From contig NZ_LT629731.1 in NCBI RefSeq assembly GCF_900104575.1, forward strand, positions 818,189 through 882,188: a stretch of 64,000 nucleotides of DNA, read 5' to 3'. The notes below the pieces were generated by a model, which ran no database searches, was not told the origin of the DNA, and saw nothing but the letters and a program-made list of their open reading frames with translations. The position numbers and the translations under genes are program-made. This stretch comes from Bacillus tuaregi. Its GTDB lineage: Bacteria > Bacillota > Bacilli > Bacillales > Cytobacillaceae. Below, one piece after another: positions 7,657 through 15,575 of the stretch (its first letter is position 1; each line of letters starts with the position of its first letter).

Positions 7657-8424
7657 ATGAAATCCTATAAAGGGTATTTAATTGATCTCGACGGTACCAT
7701 GTATAGAGGAACCGAGGTTATTCAGGAAGCCGTAGATTTTGTTAATAGACTAAATGACCGCGGATTGCCTTACCTTTTTGTCACGAATAATTCTTCACGG
7801 ACACCGGCACAGGTGGCTGAAAAACTGCGTGGGTTCGGGGTAAAGGCAAAGGAAGAACAGGTGTTTACCACTAGTCTAGCAACGGCAAATTATATTTATG
7901 AACAAAAGCAGGATGCCTCAATTTATGCGATTGGTGAGGAAGGACTCTTAACCGCTATAAAGGAAAAGGGCTTTTCCCTTGCAGGAGAAGAGGCTGATTA
8001 TGTGGTAATTGGCATCGATCGCTCCATTAGCTATGAAAAATTAGCGATCGCTTGTTTAGCTGTCCGTAAGGGTGCTATCTTCATTTCTACTAATGCTGAT
8101 ATTGCACTGCCAACGGAAAGAGGATTCATGCCTGGTAATGGTTCCTTAACTGCCGTGGTTACGGTAAGTACACAAACTCAGCCAATCTTCATTGGCAAAC
8201 CAGAGTCGATTATCATGGAGCAGGCCTTAAAGGTCATTGGAACAAGTAAAGAAGACACCATCATGATTGGCGATTACTACGACACCGATATTATGGCAGG
8301 AATGAATGCGGGTATCGATACATTGCTTGTTCATACGGGAGTGACGACTAAGGAGCTGCTGAAGGGATACGAGAAGCAGCCAACCTATGTTTTGGATAGC
8401 CTGAATCAATGGGAAATCATATAA
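7657..8424 (+). CDS. yutF: YutF, HAD-IIA family phosphatase
   Basis: This 255-aa protein belongs to the NagD/YutF branch of HAD phosphatases. Motif I is LIDLDGTMYRG, motif II VTNNSSRT, the lysine motif lies in FIGKPES, and motif IV is MIGDYYDTDI. The squared C2 cap sits between motifs II and III. Such enzymes hydrolyse small sugar or nucleotide phosphates in the cytosol; the physiological substrate is not determined here. The start follows GGAGGTGGATGA. It lies 55 bp after the SufR-like gene and may be cotranscribed, and it ends at a strong hairpin terminator. Confidence 0.93.
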   Translation: MKSYKGYLIDLDGTMYRGTEVIQEAVDFVNRLNDRGLPYLFVTNNSSRTPAQVAEKLRGFGVKAKEEQVFTTSLATANYIYEQKQDASIYAIGEEGLLTAIKEKGFSLAGEEADYVVIGIDRSISYEKLAIACLAVRKGAIFISTNADIALPTERGFMPGNGSLTAVVTVSTQTQPIFIGKPESIIMEQALKVIGTSKEDTIMIGDYYDTDIMAGMNAGIDTLLVHTGVTTKELLKGYEKQPTYVLDSLNQWEII

Positions 8425-8456
8425 AAAAGCACGCACCAGCTGCGTGCTTTTTTATA
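8424..8456 (+). terminator. Terminator after yutF
   Basis: GCACGCA / TGCGTGC arms flanked by A6 and T6 form a symmetric stem, working for yutF. Confidence 0.88.
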
Positions 8457-8508
8457 TAAACCCTTTGCAAACGGCTCATCGGCGAAGGGTATGGATGTTG
8501 CGGAGAAA

Positions 8509-9012
8509 TTATTCTACATTTTCAGCACGGTGGGCAAGGCGGCTGGAAGCGGCAGCAGCAATGGCACCGACGATATCATCTAAAAAGGTATGGCAGAAAC
8601 CGGAGGATTTATCATTTAGCTTTTTTAGAATACCAGGCTTTTGTTTATCAATATAGCCATAGTTTGTGAAACCGATTGAACCATACACATTGACAATGGA
8701 CAAGGCTAGGATTTCGTCCACGCCATATAGACCCTCATCCGTCCCGATAATGGATTGCAACGGCTCTTCAAGAAGTCCCTTTTCTGCGAGCATGTCAAGC
8801 TGAATCCCCGTTAAGATCGCGTTTTGCACCTCTCTTTTCGAAATGACACGCTCCACATTATGCAGACAGTCCTCCATTTTTAGGTTCGTATGATAATCCT
8901 TTTGCAGATAATAAACTAACTCGGCGATTTCTTCCGTTTTCACTCCTCTTTCATTCAACCATCTTCTGGCTGTTTCTTCAGTTATATCAATCGCTTTTCC
9001 TTCTTCGCTCAT
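8509..9012 (-). CDS. yutG: YutG, PgpA-like phosphatidylglycerophosphatase family
   Basis: The 167-aa protein fits the PgpA family as found in Bacillus YutG and YpjQ. The diagnostic stretches are IIGTDEGLYGVDEILALSIVNVYGSIGFTNYGYIDK and HTFLDDIVGAIAAAASS. Enzymes of this family dephosphorylate phosphatidylglycerol phosphate at the membrane. The protein lacks long hydrophobic spans, and in B. subtilis other enzymes perform the main PGP phosphatase reaction, so activity here is uncertain. The ATG at 9012 is used because AAGGTG is 7 nt upstream, with 9015 as the adjacent alternative. It is divergent from yutH. Confidence 0.85.
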   Translation of the reverse strand: MSEEGKAIDITEETARRWLNERGVKTEEIAELVYYLQKDYHTNLKMEDCLHNVERVISKREVQNAILTGIQLDMLAEKGLLEEPLQSIIGTDEGLYGVDEILALSIVNVYGSIGFTNYGYIDKQKPGILKKLNDKSSGFCHTFLDDIVGAIAAAASSRLAHRAENVE

Positions 9013-9301
9013 CATGTTTCACCTTTTTCTTAAGATTTTCACAACACTCACTGCAAACTATTGAATACACTCCTACATCTTCAGCATTTCCGTTGATTTT
9101 ACCCTTATTCAAGAAGTGCACAAGTTTCCTGTTCCTTCGTCATAAAATATAATACATCAGCTTTTGCCAAAGAAGCTGAATAATAAATAGTATTAGGATT
9201 ATTCTATCAACTTTTTGTGTATCTGCCAAAGAAGAACACATATTGTTTTGTAAAAAAAATTTCTTCCGCAATATTCGTCATATTAAAAGAGGTGAGGAAG
9301 T
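9013..9301. other. Divergent intergenic region yutG/yutH
   Basis: No gene is visible. The duplicated motif TGCCAAAGAAG appears near 9165 and near 9226. CATATTAA shortly before the yutH ribosome site (GAGGTGAGG) resembles a mother-cell sigma -10, but the match is weak. Confidence 0.35.
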
Positions 9302-10297
9302 ATGCTGCAAAAGCTTCTAAAACAATATTATGGGATTGAGGCGTCTGAAGCGATGCCGATAGGTCATTATCATTCCTGTAAAAAAGAGAATCAGCGGTTT
9401 ATTTTAATTCCAGTTAATCATGCTACAGAAGAGGAGCTGGCAGAATTAGAGCAAATAGCCAATCATCTAAAAAATAATGGAGACCGCTCAGTCAGTACGT
9501 TTCTATATACAAAAGAGAATCATAGAGTTTTAGCTTTAGAATCGGATAAGTACTGTGTTCTCGTGATCAGGGAGTCTCCGTCAAGAATCGGTCAAATGGG
9601 AAGAAAACTGGCGAAATTCCACTATCGAGGCCGGTCTATTTCTTTTCCAGTACAGAAGATTACAAGAATCGGACAATGGAAGAGCCTGTGGGAAATGAGA
9701 ATAGACCAAATGGAAAAGGTTTGGAGCAGTATGCTTTACCAGCCTCCCGAAAATGAATTTGACCGCATGTTTATGGAGTCTTTTCCCTATTATATGGCCA
9801 TCGGAGAAAATGCGATTCAGTATTTAGTGGATACTGAGTTGGATGATGACCCAAAGACGATTGACAATGGAACGGTCTGTCATATTCGTTTTACAACCCA
9901 GACCTGGGGTGATTCAAACCTGAGAAACCCGTTTGATTGGGTTTTTGATCATTGTAGCCGTGATTTAGCTGAATGGACGAGGGAATGCTACTTCCATCAT
10001 TATCGGACGTATCAGCCGGAAATCCAAAGTTTCTATAAGGATTATCAATCCATTGAACCTTTAAGTTCCTTTGCCTGGAGATTATTATATGCAAGATTAA
10101 TCTTTCCGCTTCATTATATGGAATGTATTGAGGATTATTATTCGACGAGCTCTGAGCAGCAGCAGCGCCTCTTAACGGAAAGGCTGGAAAGCTATTTGCA
10201 GCACTCGGGTGATCATGAAAAATTTCTGCAGGATTTTTATCCATTGGTGGAGGCTCCTGTTCATAAATTCCAAATTCCTGTTATGGATTGGCTATAA
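9302..10297 (+). CDS. yutH: YutH, spore coat-associated kinase-like protein
   Basis: The 331-aa protein is the YutH member of the CotS/YutH group, which has a phosphotransferase (APH) fold and is found in spore coat preparations. Visible landmarks are MGRKLAKFHYRG in the centre, VCHIRFTTQTWGDSNLRNPFDWVFDH in the region equivalent to the catalytic loop, and RDLAEWTRE in the position of the metal loop. A real kinase activity is not established. The gene follows hom-distal yut genes as in B. subtilis and ends at a terminator hairpin, so it is monocistronic. It is probably expressed during sporulation. Confidence 0.88.
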   Translation: MLQKLLKQYYGIEASEAMPIGHYHSCKKENQRFILIPVNHATEEELAELEQIANHLKNNGDRSVSTFLYTKENHRVLALESDKYCVLVIRESPSRIGQMGRKLAKFHYRGRSISFPVQKITRIGQWKSLWEMRIDQMEKVWSSMLYQPPENEFDRMFMESFPYYMAIGENAIQYLVDTELDDDPKTIDNGTVCHIRFTTQTWGDSNLRNPFDWVFDHCSRDLAEWTRECYFHHYRTYQPEIQSFYKDYQSIEPLSSFAWRLLYARLIFPLHYMECIEDYYSTSSEQQQRLLTERLESYLQHSGDHEKFLQDFYPLVEAPVHKFQIPVMDWL

Positions 10298-10305
10298 AAA
10301 CGCGA

Positions 10306-10335
10306 GACGATTCGTATTCTGAGAATCGTCTTTTA
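10306..10335 (+). terminator. Terminator after yutH
   Basis: AGACGATTC / GAATCGTCT arms with an 8-nt loop are followed by TTTT. Confidence 0.85.
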
Positions 10336-10357
10336 CCTTTCACTTTTTTCATTTCTT

Positions 10358-10387
10358 TTGTGAAAAAGGCTATTTTCGCAGTATAAT
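10358..10387 (+). promoter_or_regulatory. SigA-like promoter, 18-bp spacer
   Basis: TTGTGA (10358-10363) and TATAAT (10382-10387) are separated by 18 bp, downstream of the yutH terminator. It faces a very short reading frame at 10477 and then hom. Confidence 0.6.
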
Positions 10388-10476
10388 AAAAATAATGAAA
10401 AAAATAAGAAAATAAGGAGGCTAAGGGAAGTCCTGCATCATACATATGGAGGCAAAAGCAAGGAGAAAAAGGATTT

Positions 10477-10536
10477 ATGTCCATTTTTGTAGCTGTGTAT
10501 GAAGGTAGAAAAAATTTTCAACCTCACTCTGAGTAG
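10477..10536 (+). CDS. Possible 19-residue leader peptide ahead of hom
   Basis: A tiny frame, MSIFVAVYEGRKNFQPHSE, begins at an ATG preceded by AAGGAG at 11 nt and AAAGGA closer by. It sits between a promoter at 10358 and the main hom promoter at 10590. It has no run of Thr, Met or Ile codons, so classical attenuation by threonine-family amino acids is not supported. It could be a chance frame. Confidence 0.25.
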   Translation: MSIFVAVYEGRKNFQPHSE

Positions 10537-10589
10537 AGGAAAATAAGGTAAGGAACCGTTTTCACTGTCAGACAGTAGAAAATTATTCC

Positions 10590-10618
10590 TTGTAAAACCA
10601 GTATATTCACACTATAAT
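10590..10618 (+). promoter_or_regulatory. hom promoter (SigA)
   Basis: TTGTAA (10590-10595) and a perfect TATAAT (10613-10618) have the optimal 17-bp spacer, 60 bp before the hom start. Confidence 0.8.
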
Positions 10619-10677
10619 GTCTACTATACACATACAAATGTACACTTATAAAGCACAGCAAAAGGGGAGGGCTAGCA

Positions 10678-11973
10678 GTGAACGTGATTTCAATTGGTTT
10701 ATTAGGACTAGGCACAGTGGGTTCGGGTGTTGTAAAAATTATCGAAGATCACCAGGATAAGCTTATGCACCAGGTCGGCTGTCCAATTAAAGTGAAAAAG
10801 ATTCTAGTGAAAAGCTTGGAGAAAGAACGTCCAATTGATATTGAACCATCTGTTTTAACAACAGATGTTAATGATATATTGTTAGATCCAGAAATTGATG
10901 TTGTTATTGAAGTAATGGGTGGTGTCGAAAAGACAAAAGGCTATCTCTTGCAGGCATTAAAAAATAGAAAGCATGTCGTAACAGCTAATAAGGATTTAAT
11001 GGCCATTCATGGAGCAGAGCTTCTACAGACAGCCTCTGAAAATGAATGCGATTTATTCTTTGAAGCAAGCGTTGCCGGCGGTATTCCTATTTTAAGAAGT
11101 ATCGTGGACGGTTTGTCTTCAGATAAAATCACCAAAATTATGGGGATTGTTAACGGAACTACGAACTATATATTAACAAAGATGAGTAAAAACGGTGCTG
11201 CTTATGATGAAGTACTGAAGGAAGCGCAGGAGCTGGGCTTTGCTGAAGCGGATCCAACTGCGGACGTAGAAGGCTTCGATGCGGCTCGTAAAATGGCTAT
11301 TCTTGCCACACTTGGTTTCTCCATGGAGATTGATTTGGATGACGTGTCAGTACAGGGAATTTCATCCGTAACAGAAGAAGATATCCAATATGGTAAGCAG
11401 CTTGGCTATACGATGAAATTAATTGGCATTGCTAAGCAGGATGACGATAAGGTAGAAGTAAGCGTACAGCCTACCTTTTTATCTGATTCCCATCCGCTTG
11501 CAGCCGTTCAGAACGAATATAATGCTGTCTATGTCTGTGGTGAAGCGGTCGGTGAAACCATGTTCTACGGACCGGGAGCGGGCAGCCTGCCGACAGCTAC
11601 ATCCATTGTGTCAGACCTCGTAGTAGTGATGAAAAATATGCGCGATGGTGTAACAGGAAAAAGCATTGTATCACCACAATATCCGAAAAAATTAAAGGAC
11701 GATAATGAGATTTTCTCAAAATACTTTCTACGTCTGCATGTATCAGATGAAACAGGAGTATTCGCAGAAATTACTTCGCTATTTGCCGAGCATAATATCA
11801 GCTTTGAAAAGATTCTTCAGCTGCCTGTTATCAAACGGGAAGTGGCTGAAATCGTTCTGGTTACACATCATGCCTCAAAGCAGGACTTTGAAGATATTTT
11901 AGTGAGATTAAGGGATTTAAAATCGGTAAAGGATATAAAGAGTACGTACCGCGTTGAGAGAAGCTCAAATTAA
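10678..11973 (+). CDS. hom: Homoserine dehydrogenase
   Basis: This 431-aa enzyme reduces aspartate semialdehyde to homoserine with NAD(P)H, the branch point to threonine and methionine. The N-terminal Rossmann motif is GLLGLGTVGSGVV. The catalytic domain has MGIVNGTTNYILTKM and GFAEADPTADVEGFDAARK, including the family signature. A C-terminal ACT domain (residues about 350-425, FLRLHVSDETGVFAEI) should give feedback control by threonine. The GTG start at 10678 has GGGGAGGG at 6 nt. In B. subtilis hom is followed by thrC and thrB; here thrC is reduced to a scar. Confidence 0.96.
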   Translation: MNVISIGLLGLGTVGSGVVKIIEDHQDKLMHQVGCPIKVKKILVKSLEKERPIDIEPSVLTTDVNDILLDPEIDVVIEVMGGVEKTKGYLLQALKNRKHVVTANKDLMAIHGAELLQTASENECDLFFEASVAGGIPILRSIVDGLSSDKITKIMGIVNGTTNYILTKMSKNGAAYDEVLKEAQELGFAEADPTADVEGFDAARKMAILATLGFSMEIDLDDVSVQGISSVTEEDIQYGKQLGYTMKLIGIAKQDDDKVEVSVQPTFLSDSHPLAAVQNEYNAVYVCGEAVGETMFYGPGAGSLPTATSIVSDLVVVMKNMRDGVTGKSIVSPQYPKKLKDDNEIFSKYFLRLHVSDETGVFAEITSLFAEHNISFEKILQLPVIKREVAEIVLVTHHASKQDFEDILVRLRDLKSVKDIKSTYRVERSSN

Positions 11974-12127
11974 TGTGATGGAAGGGGTTGCTTGGAATAG
12001 CAGTTCCTTACAGTTACCGGTCATATAGGACCCAAATACAGCCATTCAGTATAGAATAATGACACCAGTAAAGCTGCCATATGACGAGACGCAGGTTGCT
12101 GAGCATATCAAGGGAGTTGTCAAGGTT
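11974..12127 (+). pseudogene. thrC: thrC remnant (threonine synthase deletion scar)
   Basis: Between hom and thrB, where B. subtilis has a ~1-kb thrC, only about 150 bp remain. Bases 12029-12127 translate, in the frame of thrB, as DPNTAIQYRIMTPVKLP followed by YDETQVAEHIKGVVKV. This aligns without gaps to the last 33 residues of B. subtilis ThrC (DPNTA..., ...KGAARV). The upstream part still contains TGGAAGGGGTTGCTTGG, reminiscent of the MWKGLL start of ThrC, then degrades. A stop (TAG at 12026) closes the tail frame. The natural stop between thrC and thrB is lost, so the tail now runs into thrB in frame. Confidence 0.8.
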
Positions 12128-13039
12128 ATGAATGAAAGTGACATGCTCATAATAAAGGTTCCCGCCAGTACGGCTAATCTTGGCCCAGGCTTTGATTCGA
12201 TTGGCATGGCATTAAATCTTTATTTAACTCTAGAAGTAGAAAAAGCAGAAAAATGGGAGGTTGTTCCACTAAGTAAGGAAATGGCCTCCTTTCCGAAGGA
12301 TGAAAGCAATTTTATCATTCAAATCGCAATGAAAACGGCCGCACGGTACAATCGAGAATTAACGCCGGCAAAAATAGGCGTAAAAAGTGAAATCCCCCTA
12401 GCCAGAGGACTTGGGTCCAGTGCATCAGCAATCGTAGCCGGGATTGAACTGGCTGATGTTCTAGGCGATTTAAACCTGACACGGCAGGAGAAATTTGTTA
12501 TAGCGTCAGAAATTGAAGGTCATCCTGATAATGCAGGGGCGTCTGTATTCGGGGGCTTGATTATTGCCTGTCAAACTGCCGAGTCAATAGACGAGGTTGT
12601 GACCCATGAGGTTGATTTTGAAATTGTGGCGGTTGTTCCGCGCACAGAGCTTTTAACAAAAGAGGCTAGAGGGGTCCTTCCTGAGGAGGTAGCCTTTAAA
12701 GAGGCAGTGACTGCCGGAGCGGTCTCCAATGTCCTAGTTGCTGCCCTATTTAGCGGGAACTATGATTTAGTTGGAAGGATGATGGAGAAGGATCGCTATC
12801 ACCAGCCATATCGACGAAAGCTTGTTCCGCACATGGCCATCATTGAAGAGCATGCACCGAAGTATGGTGCTTTTGGAGTAGCTTTAAGCGGTGCAGGGCC
12901 AACCATCCTATGTTTAACTAAGCCTGGTGCTGCACAGACTGTAATAGAAGGCTTACAGAAGGTTTTACCGGACATGGATTATTTAAGCCTACAGGTTGAT
13001 CAATCTGGAAGTAAGGTTTATTCCATGACAGGTATATAA
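12128..13039 (+). CDS. thrB: Homoserine kinase
   Basis: The 303-aa GHMP-family kinase phosphorylates homoserine with ATP to O-phosphohomoserine, the substrate of threonine synthase. The ATP-binding GHMP motif is IPLARGLGSSASA, motif 1 is VPASTANLGPGFDSIG, and the C-terminal motif 3 is GVALSGAGPTILCL. The start is set at ATG 12128 (MNESDMLIIKVPAST), matching family N-termini. The open frame extends 23 codons upstream to 12059, but that portion is leftover ThrC tail. With no intact thrC beside it, threonine synthesis would need a thrC elsewhere in the genome. Confidence 0.95.
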   Translation: MNESDMLIIKVPASTANLGPGFDSIGMALNLYLTLEVEKAEKWEVVPLSKEMASFPKDESNFIIQIAMKTAARYNRELTPAKIGVKSEIPLARGLGSSASAIVAGIELADVLGDLNLTRQEKFVIASEIEGHPDNAGASVFGGLIIACQTAESIDEVVTHEVDFEIVAVVPRTELLTKEARGVLPEEVAFKEAVTAGAVSNVLVAALFSGNYDLVGRMMEKDRYHQPYRRKLVPHMAIIEEHAPKYGAFGVALSGAGPTILCLTKPGAAQTVIEGLQKVLPDMDYLSLQVDQSGSKVYSMTGI

Positions 13040-13040
13040 A

Positions 13041-13071
13041 AAAGAAAGCGACTATGATAGTCGCTTTCTTC
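13041..13071 (+). terminator. Terminator after thrB
   Basis: AAGAAAGCGACTA / TAGTCGCTTTCTT arms with a 3-nt loop form a strong hairpin shared with convergent yutI. Confidence 0.88.
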
Positions 13072-13080
13072 ATCTTCTGC

Positions 13081-13317
13081 TTAGAATACTTGTTCAACTT
13101 CTACAACACCTGGTACTTCTTCAAGCAGTGCTCGTTCAATACCGGCTTTTAACGTAATGGTTGAGCTTGGGCAGCTTCCACAAGCACCTAAGAGGCGTAA
13201 TTTTACAATCCCATCCTCAACATCTACAAGTTCACAATCTCCTCCGTCACGAAGAAGAAAAGGACGCAATTTATCTAATACATCTTGTACTTGCTCTGTC
13301 ATTGTTTGTTCTGACAT
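13081..13317 (-). CDS. yutI: NifU C-terminal-domain Fe-S scaffold/carrier
   Basis: The 78-aa protein is a stand-alone NifU-C (Nfu) domain. The CxxC cluster-binding pair is in [18 protein letters not shown], and the family core [21 protein letters not shown] is intact. Nfu proteins carry 4Fe-4S clusters to client enzymes in the cytosol. The start at ATG 13317 has AAAGGAG about 9 nt upstream. The gene is divergent from yuzD and convergent with thrB, as in B. subtilis. Lipoyl synthase, another Fe-S protein and a typical Nfu client, lies at the start of the window. Confidence 0.93.
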   Translation of the reverse strand: MSEQTMTEQVQDVLDKLRPFLLRDGGDCELVDVEDGIVKLRLLGACGSCPSSTITLKAGIERALLEEVPGVVEVEQVF

Positions 13318-13462
13318 CACGATCATCTCCTTTCCTACTCATAATTATTATTATAATCAGAAGAGGGGAAAAAAGCTATAAATGAGAATCGAAATCCAGC
13401 ATTTGCTTTTAATGTTTTAGGTTGAAAATAGTATGATTATAGAATGAAAGGAGGAATGTAAA

Positions 13463-13792
13463 ATGAGTCACAAAGTGGTGGAGATGGCTGTTTATGGAGC
13501 AGAGCAGATCTGTGCCAGCTGTGTGAATCTGCCCTCTTCAAAGGATACATACGAATGGCTGGAAGCAGCAGTAAAACGAAAGTTTCCCAACCAACCCTTT
13601 ACCTATACTTATATAGACCTGTTCGAACCAACTGACGATGAAGAAAAGCAACGAATGATTAAAAAGATTATCGAAGAGGATTTATTCTATCCAGTCGTTG
13701 TCATTGAAGGTAACATTGTCGACGAAGGAAATATTCGCTTAAAGAACGTCTATGCGGAACTAAAAAAATATGGGTATCAGGAAGCGGATTAA
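13463..13792 (+). CDS. yuzD: YuzD family protein (DUF1462)
   Basis: The 109-aa protein belongs to the YuzD family with a thioredoxin-like fold. The CASC motif at residues 18-21 (GAEQICASCVNLPSS) and the tail VIEGNIVDEGNIRLK are characteristic. The CxxC suggests a redox or metal role but the function is unknown. AAAGGAGG precedes the ATG. It is divergent from yutI (Nfu), a conserved pairing in Bacillaceae that hints at a link to Fe-S or thiol metabolism. It ends at a perfect palindrome shared with yutJ. Confidence 0.88.
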   Translation: MSHKVVEMAVYGAEQICASCVNLPSSKDTYEWLEAAVKRKFPNQPFTYTYIDLFEPTDDEEKQRMIKKIIEEDLFYPVVVIEGNIVDEGNIRLKNVYAELKKYGYQEAD

Positions 13793-13809
13793 TAAGAATG
13801 GTCTTCAAC

Positions 13810-13865
13810 CATAATGGCTAATAAAAAATCCGCAAAATTTTGCGGATTTTTTATTAGCCATTATG
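13810..13865. terminator. Perfect 56-bp palindrome, bidirectional terminator
   Basis: The sequence from 13810 to 13865 is its own reverse complement over all 56 bases. It carries CCGCAAAATTTTGCGG at its centre with A6/T6 flanks. It terminates yuzD and the convergent yutJ and contains the last three codons and the stop of yutJ. Confidence 0.88.
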
Positions 13866-14921
13866 ATATTTATACATCCAAAGAATACCTGACTTAATCA
13901 AGCGGGCAACTCTTCCTGTCACCGGCTTTTCGGCTACAAGACCAAAACCATGCTTTTTCCCAAGGGAGCCAAGGATTCCTTTTAGCTTAATCGTTGGTAA
14001 GGCTTCAGGAAGTGGTTCACCCTTCCAACGTGACTGTAAAACCTGTACGATCTGCTCGGCCTGACCTTCGGCTAGCTGAGCACTTGGTGCATGTGGCAAG
14101 CTAGCACAGTCACCAACTACATATACATGCTCATTATCAGGAAGATTATGATATGGCGTGATAACCACTCTGCTTTGTTTATCCTTTTGCACGTCCATTT
14201 CTCTAACAATCCGGTTCGGCTGTATCCCTGCCGTCCAAACGATGACATCGCATTCAATCGGTTCATCATGATTATAAAGGGTCTTCTCTTCCACTCTCGT
14301 GATATTGGAATTGTTGATAATTTCTACTCCGTGATTATCAAACCAATTCTGAACATATGTGCTCAGTCTCTCAGGGAAGGCAGAAAGAATATAGTTGCCT
14401 CGATCAAACAGCTTGATTTTAAGGTCCTTACGGCTTTCGTTTAGCTCAGATGCAAGCTCTACACCGCTTAAACCAGCTCCGATAATCGATACAACAGAGC
14501 CTGGAGGTAGATTATTCAAGGCTTTGTATGTTTCACGGGCTTTTTCAATGCTCTGAATACTGTAGGTATATTCGGCAGCACCAGGCACGCTATGATATTT
14601 ATCTTCACAGCCCAAGCCAATAATCAAATCGTCATACGTAACCGGGTCTGCATCAGATAGAATTACTTTGTTTTCTTTTACATCAATTTTTTCAATCTCA
14701 GCATAAATGACTTTTAATTTTGCGTGTTCAGGAAGATCAACACGGACATGCTGGTCAGATATCGTACCAGCAGCAAGAGCATAGTATTCGGTTTTTAAAC
14801 AATGATAGGGTAATCGATCAATTAAAGTAATGGATACATCTTCTGGTAATTGATTCGGCAGTAACCGAGCTAACACTCTCATTCCACCATAGCCTGCACC
14901 TAATATAACAAGGTTTTTCAT
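13854..14921 (-). CDS. yutJ: NADH dehydrogenase-like flavoprotein YutJ
   Basis: The 355-aa protein is a type-II NADH dehydrogenase-like FAD enzyme. The FAD-binding motif is VILGAGYGGMRVLA at the N-terminus, the NAD(P) motif SIIGAGLSGVELASEL near residue 145, and the C-terminal FAD motif VYVVGDCASL. It should oxidise NAD(P)H and pass electrons to quinone or another acceptor. The membrane-anchoring C-terminal helix of classic Ndh is short here (LIKSGILWMYKYHNG), so membrane attachment is uncertain. Its 3' end lies inside the palindrome. In B. subtilis yutJ has the same neighbours, yuzD and yuzB. Confidence 0.9.
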   Translation of the reverse strand: MKNLVILGAGYGGMRVLARLLPNQLPEDVSITLIDRLPYHCLKTEYYALAAGTISDQHVRVDLPEHAKLKVIYAEIEKIDVKENKVILSDADPVTYDDLIIGLGCEDKYHSVPGAAEYTYSIQSIEKARETYKALNNLPPGSVVSIIGAGLSGVELASELNESRKDLKIKLFDRGNYILSAFPERLSTYVQNWFDNHGVEIINNSNITRVEEKTLYNHDEPIECDVIVWTAGIQPNRIVREMDVQKDKQSRVVITPYHNLPDNEHVYVVGDCASLPHAPSAQLAEGQAEQIVQVLQSRWKGEPLPEALPTIKLKGILGSLGKKHGFGLVAEKPVTGRVARLIKSGILWMYKYHNG

Positions 14922-15235
14922 TTCAATTTCCCCTTTTTGCTTCGTTCATCTAGCGGTTGTTTCCTTTCTATTATTTCGATGAAGGAAGTCATTCTCATTA
15001 ATAGTTAAGTAGTAATATGTTTGTAGAATGCCTTTTCATTTTAAGGCACAATGATGGAAGCTTTTCTGTCTAGACAAAAAGGCTTCTACTATAATGTATT
15101 AATTATTCATAAAATACTGTGGATACACAAAGTATATCTAAATTGTGACAAAATAACAACAGATATGGGTAGAAATATTGACAAATTACCTATTCTATTA
15201 ATTTACATCACTTTTTTAGTAGACAAGCGATTCTT
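14922..15235. other. Intergenic region upstream of yutJ and yuzB
   Basis: No gene is supported. It contains a near-perfect palindrome at 15057-15086 (GAAGC..TTTT.TGTCTAGACA.AAAA..GCTTC) that could be a regulator site or hairpin. A smaller hairpin TGCCTT/AAGGCA lies just upstream. Confidence 0.4.
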
Positions 15236-15264
15236 TTGCGATGATGATATAAAAAAAGTATTAT
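15236..15264 (+). promoter_or_regulatory. yuzB promoter (SigA-like)
   Basis: TTGCGA (15236-15241) and TATTAT (15259-15264) with a 17-bp spacer lie 25 bp before the yuzB start. Confidence 0.55.
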
Positions 15265-15289
15265 GATTTTATAATACGAGGTGAAAAAA

Positions 15290-15529
15290 ATGATTAAACC
15301 AATTATAGAATTTTGCGTGAGCAATTTAGCCGAGGGTGCACAGCGGGCCAGGGAAAAATTTGAAAGCGATTATGATTTAGATGTTCTGGAGTACGGGTGC
15401 TTAGGCTACTGCGGTAAATGTGCTCATTCTTTTTTTGCTCTAGTCAATGGTGAGGTAGTAACAGGAGAAACACCTGAACAGCTTGTGGAAAATGTATATC
15501 AGTATTTAGAAGAAAATCCTCTTTTTTAG
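15290..15529 (+). CDS. yuzB: YuzB family protein (DUF1450)
   Basis: The 79-aa protein matches the YuzB/UPF0349 (DUF1450) family. The cysteine pattern (IEFCVSNL, then [21 protein letters not shown]) resembles thioredoxin-like ferredoxins, so metal or cluster binding is possible, but the role is unknown. The ATG at 15290 has GAGGTG at 6 nt and is preferred over the ATG three codons upstream. A second, divergent family member lies at 23549. A hairpin with arms AATGGATAAGG / CCTTATCCATT follows directly. Confidence 0.9.
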   Translation: MIKPIIEFCVSNLAEGAQRAREKFESDYDLDVLEYGCLGYCGKCAHSFFALVNGEVVTGETPEQLVENVYQYLEENPLF

Positions 15530-15538
15530 ATAGAGCTG

Positions 15539-15575
15539 AAATGGATAAGGGTGCATAGGGTGCACCTTATCCATT
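15539..15575. terminator. Hairpin between convergent yuzB and DUF2225 gene
   Basis: AATGGATAAGGGTGCA pairs with TGCACCTTATCCATT with one bulged G. No long T run follows, so terminator strength is uncertain. It includes the stop region of the minus-strand gene. Confidence 0.55.

Noticed and set aside
12059-12127. A longer homoserine kinase starting at 12059.
   Set aside because: The extra 23 residues match the C-terminus of threonine synthase, not ThrB, and the family start MNES.. begins at 12128.
13157-13385. Two overlapping plus-strand frames across yutI.
   Set aside because: They lie antisense to the well-supported NifU-like gene and have no recognisable similarity or ribosome site.
15051-15266. 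A 71-codon frame upstream of yuzB.
   Set aside because: It covers the palindrome and the yuzB promoter, has no RBS and A/T-driven composition.
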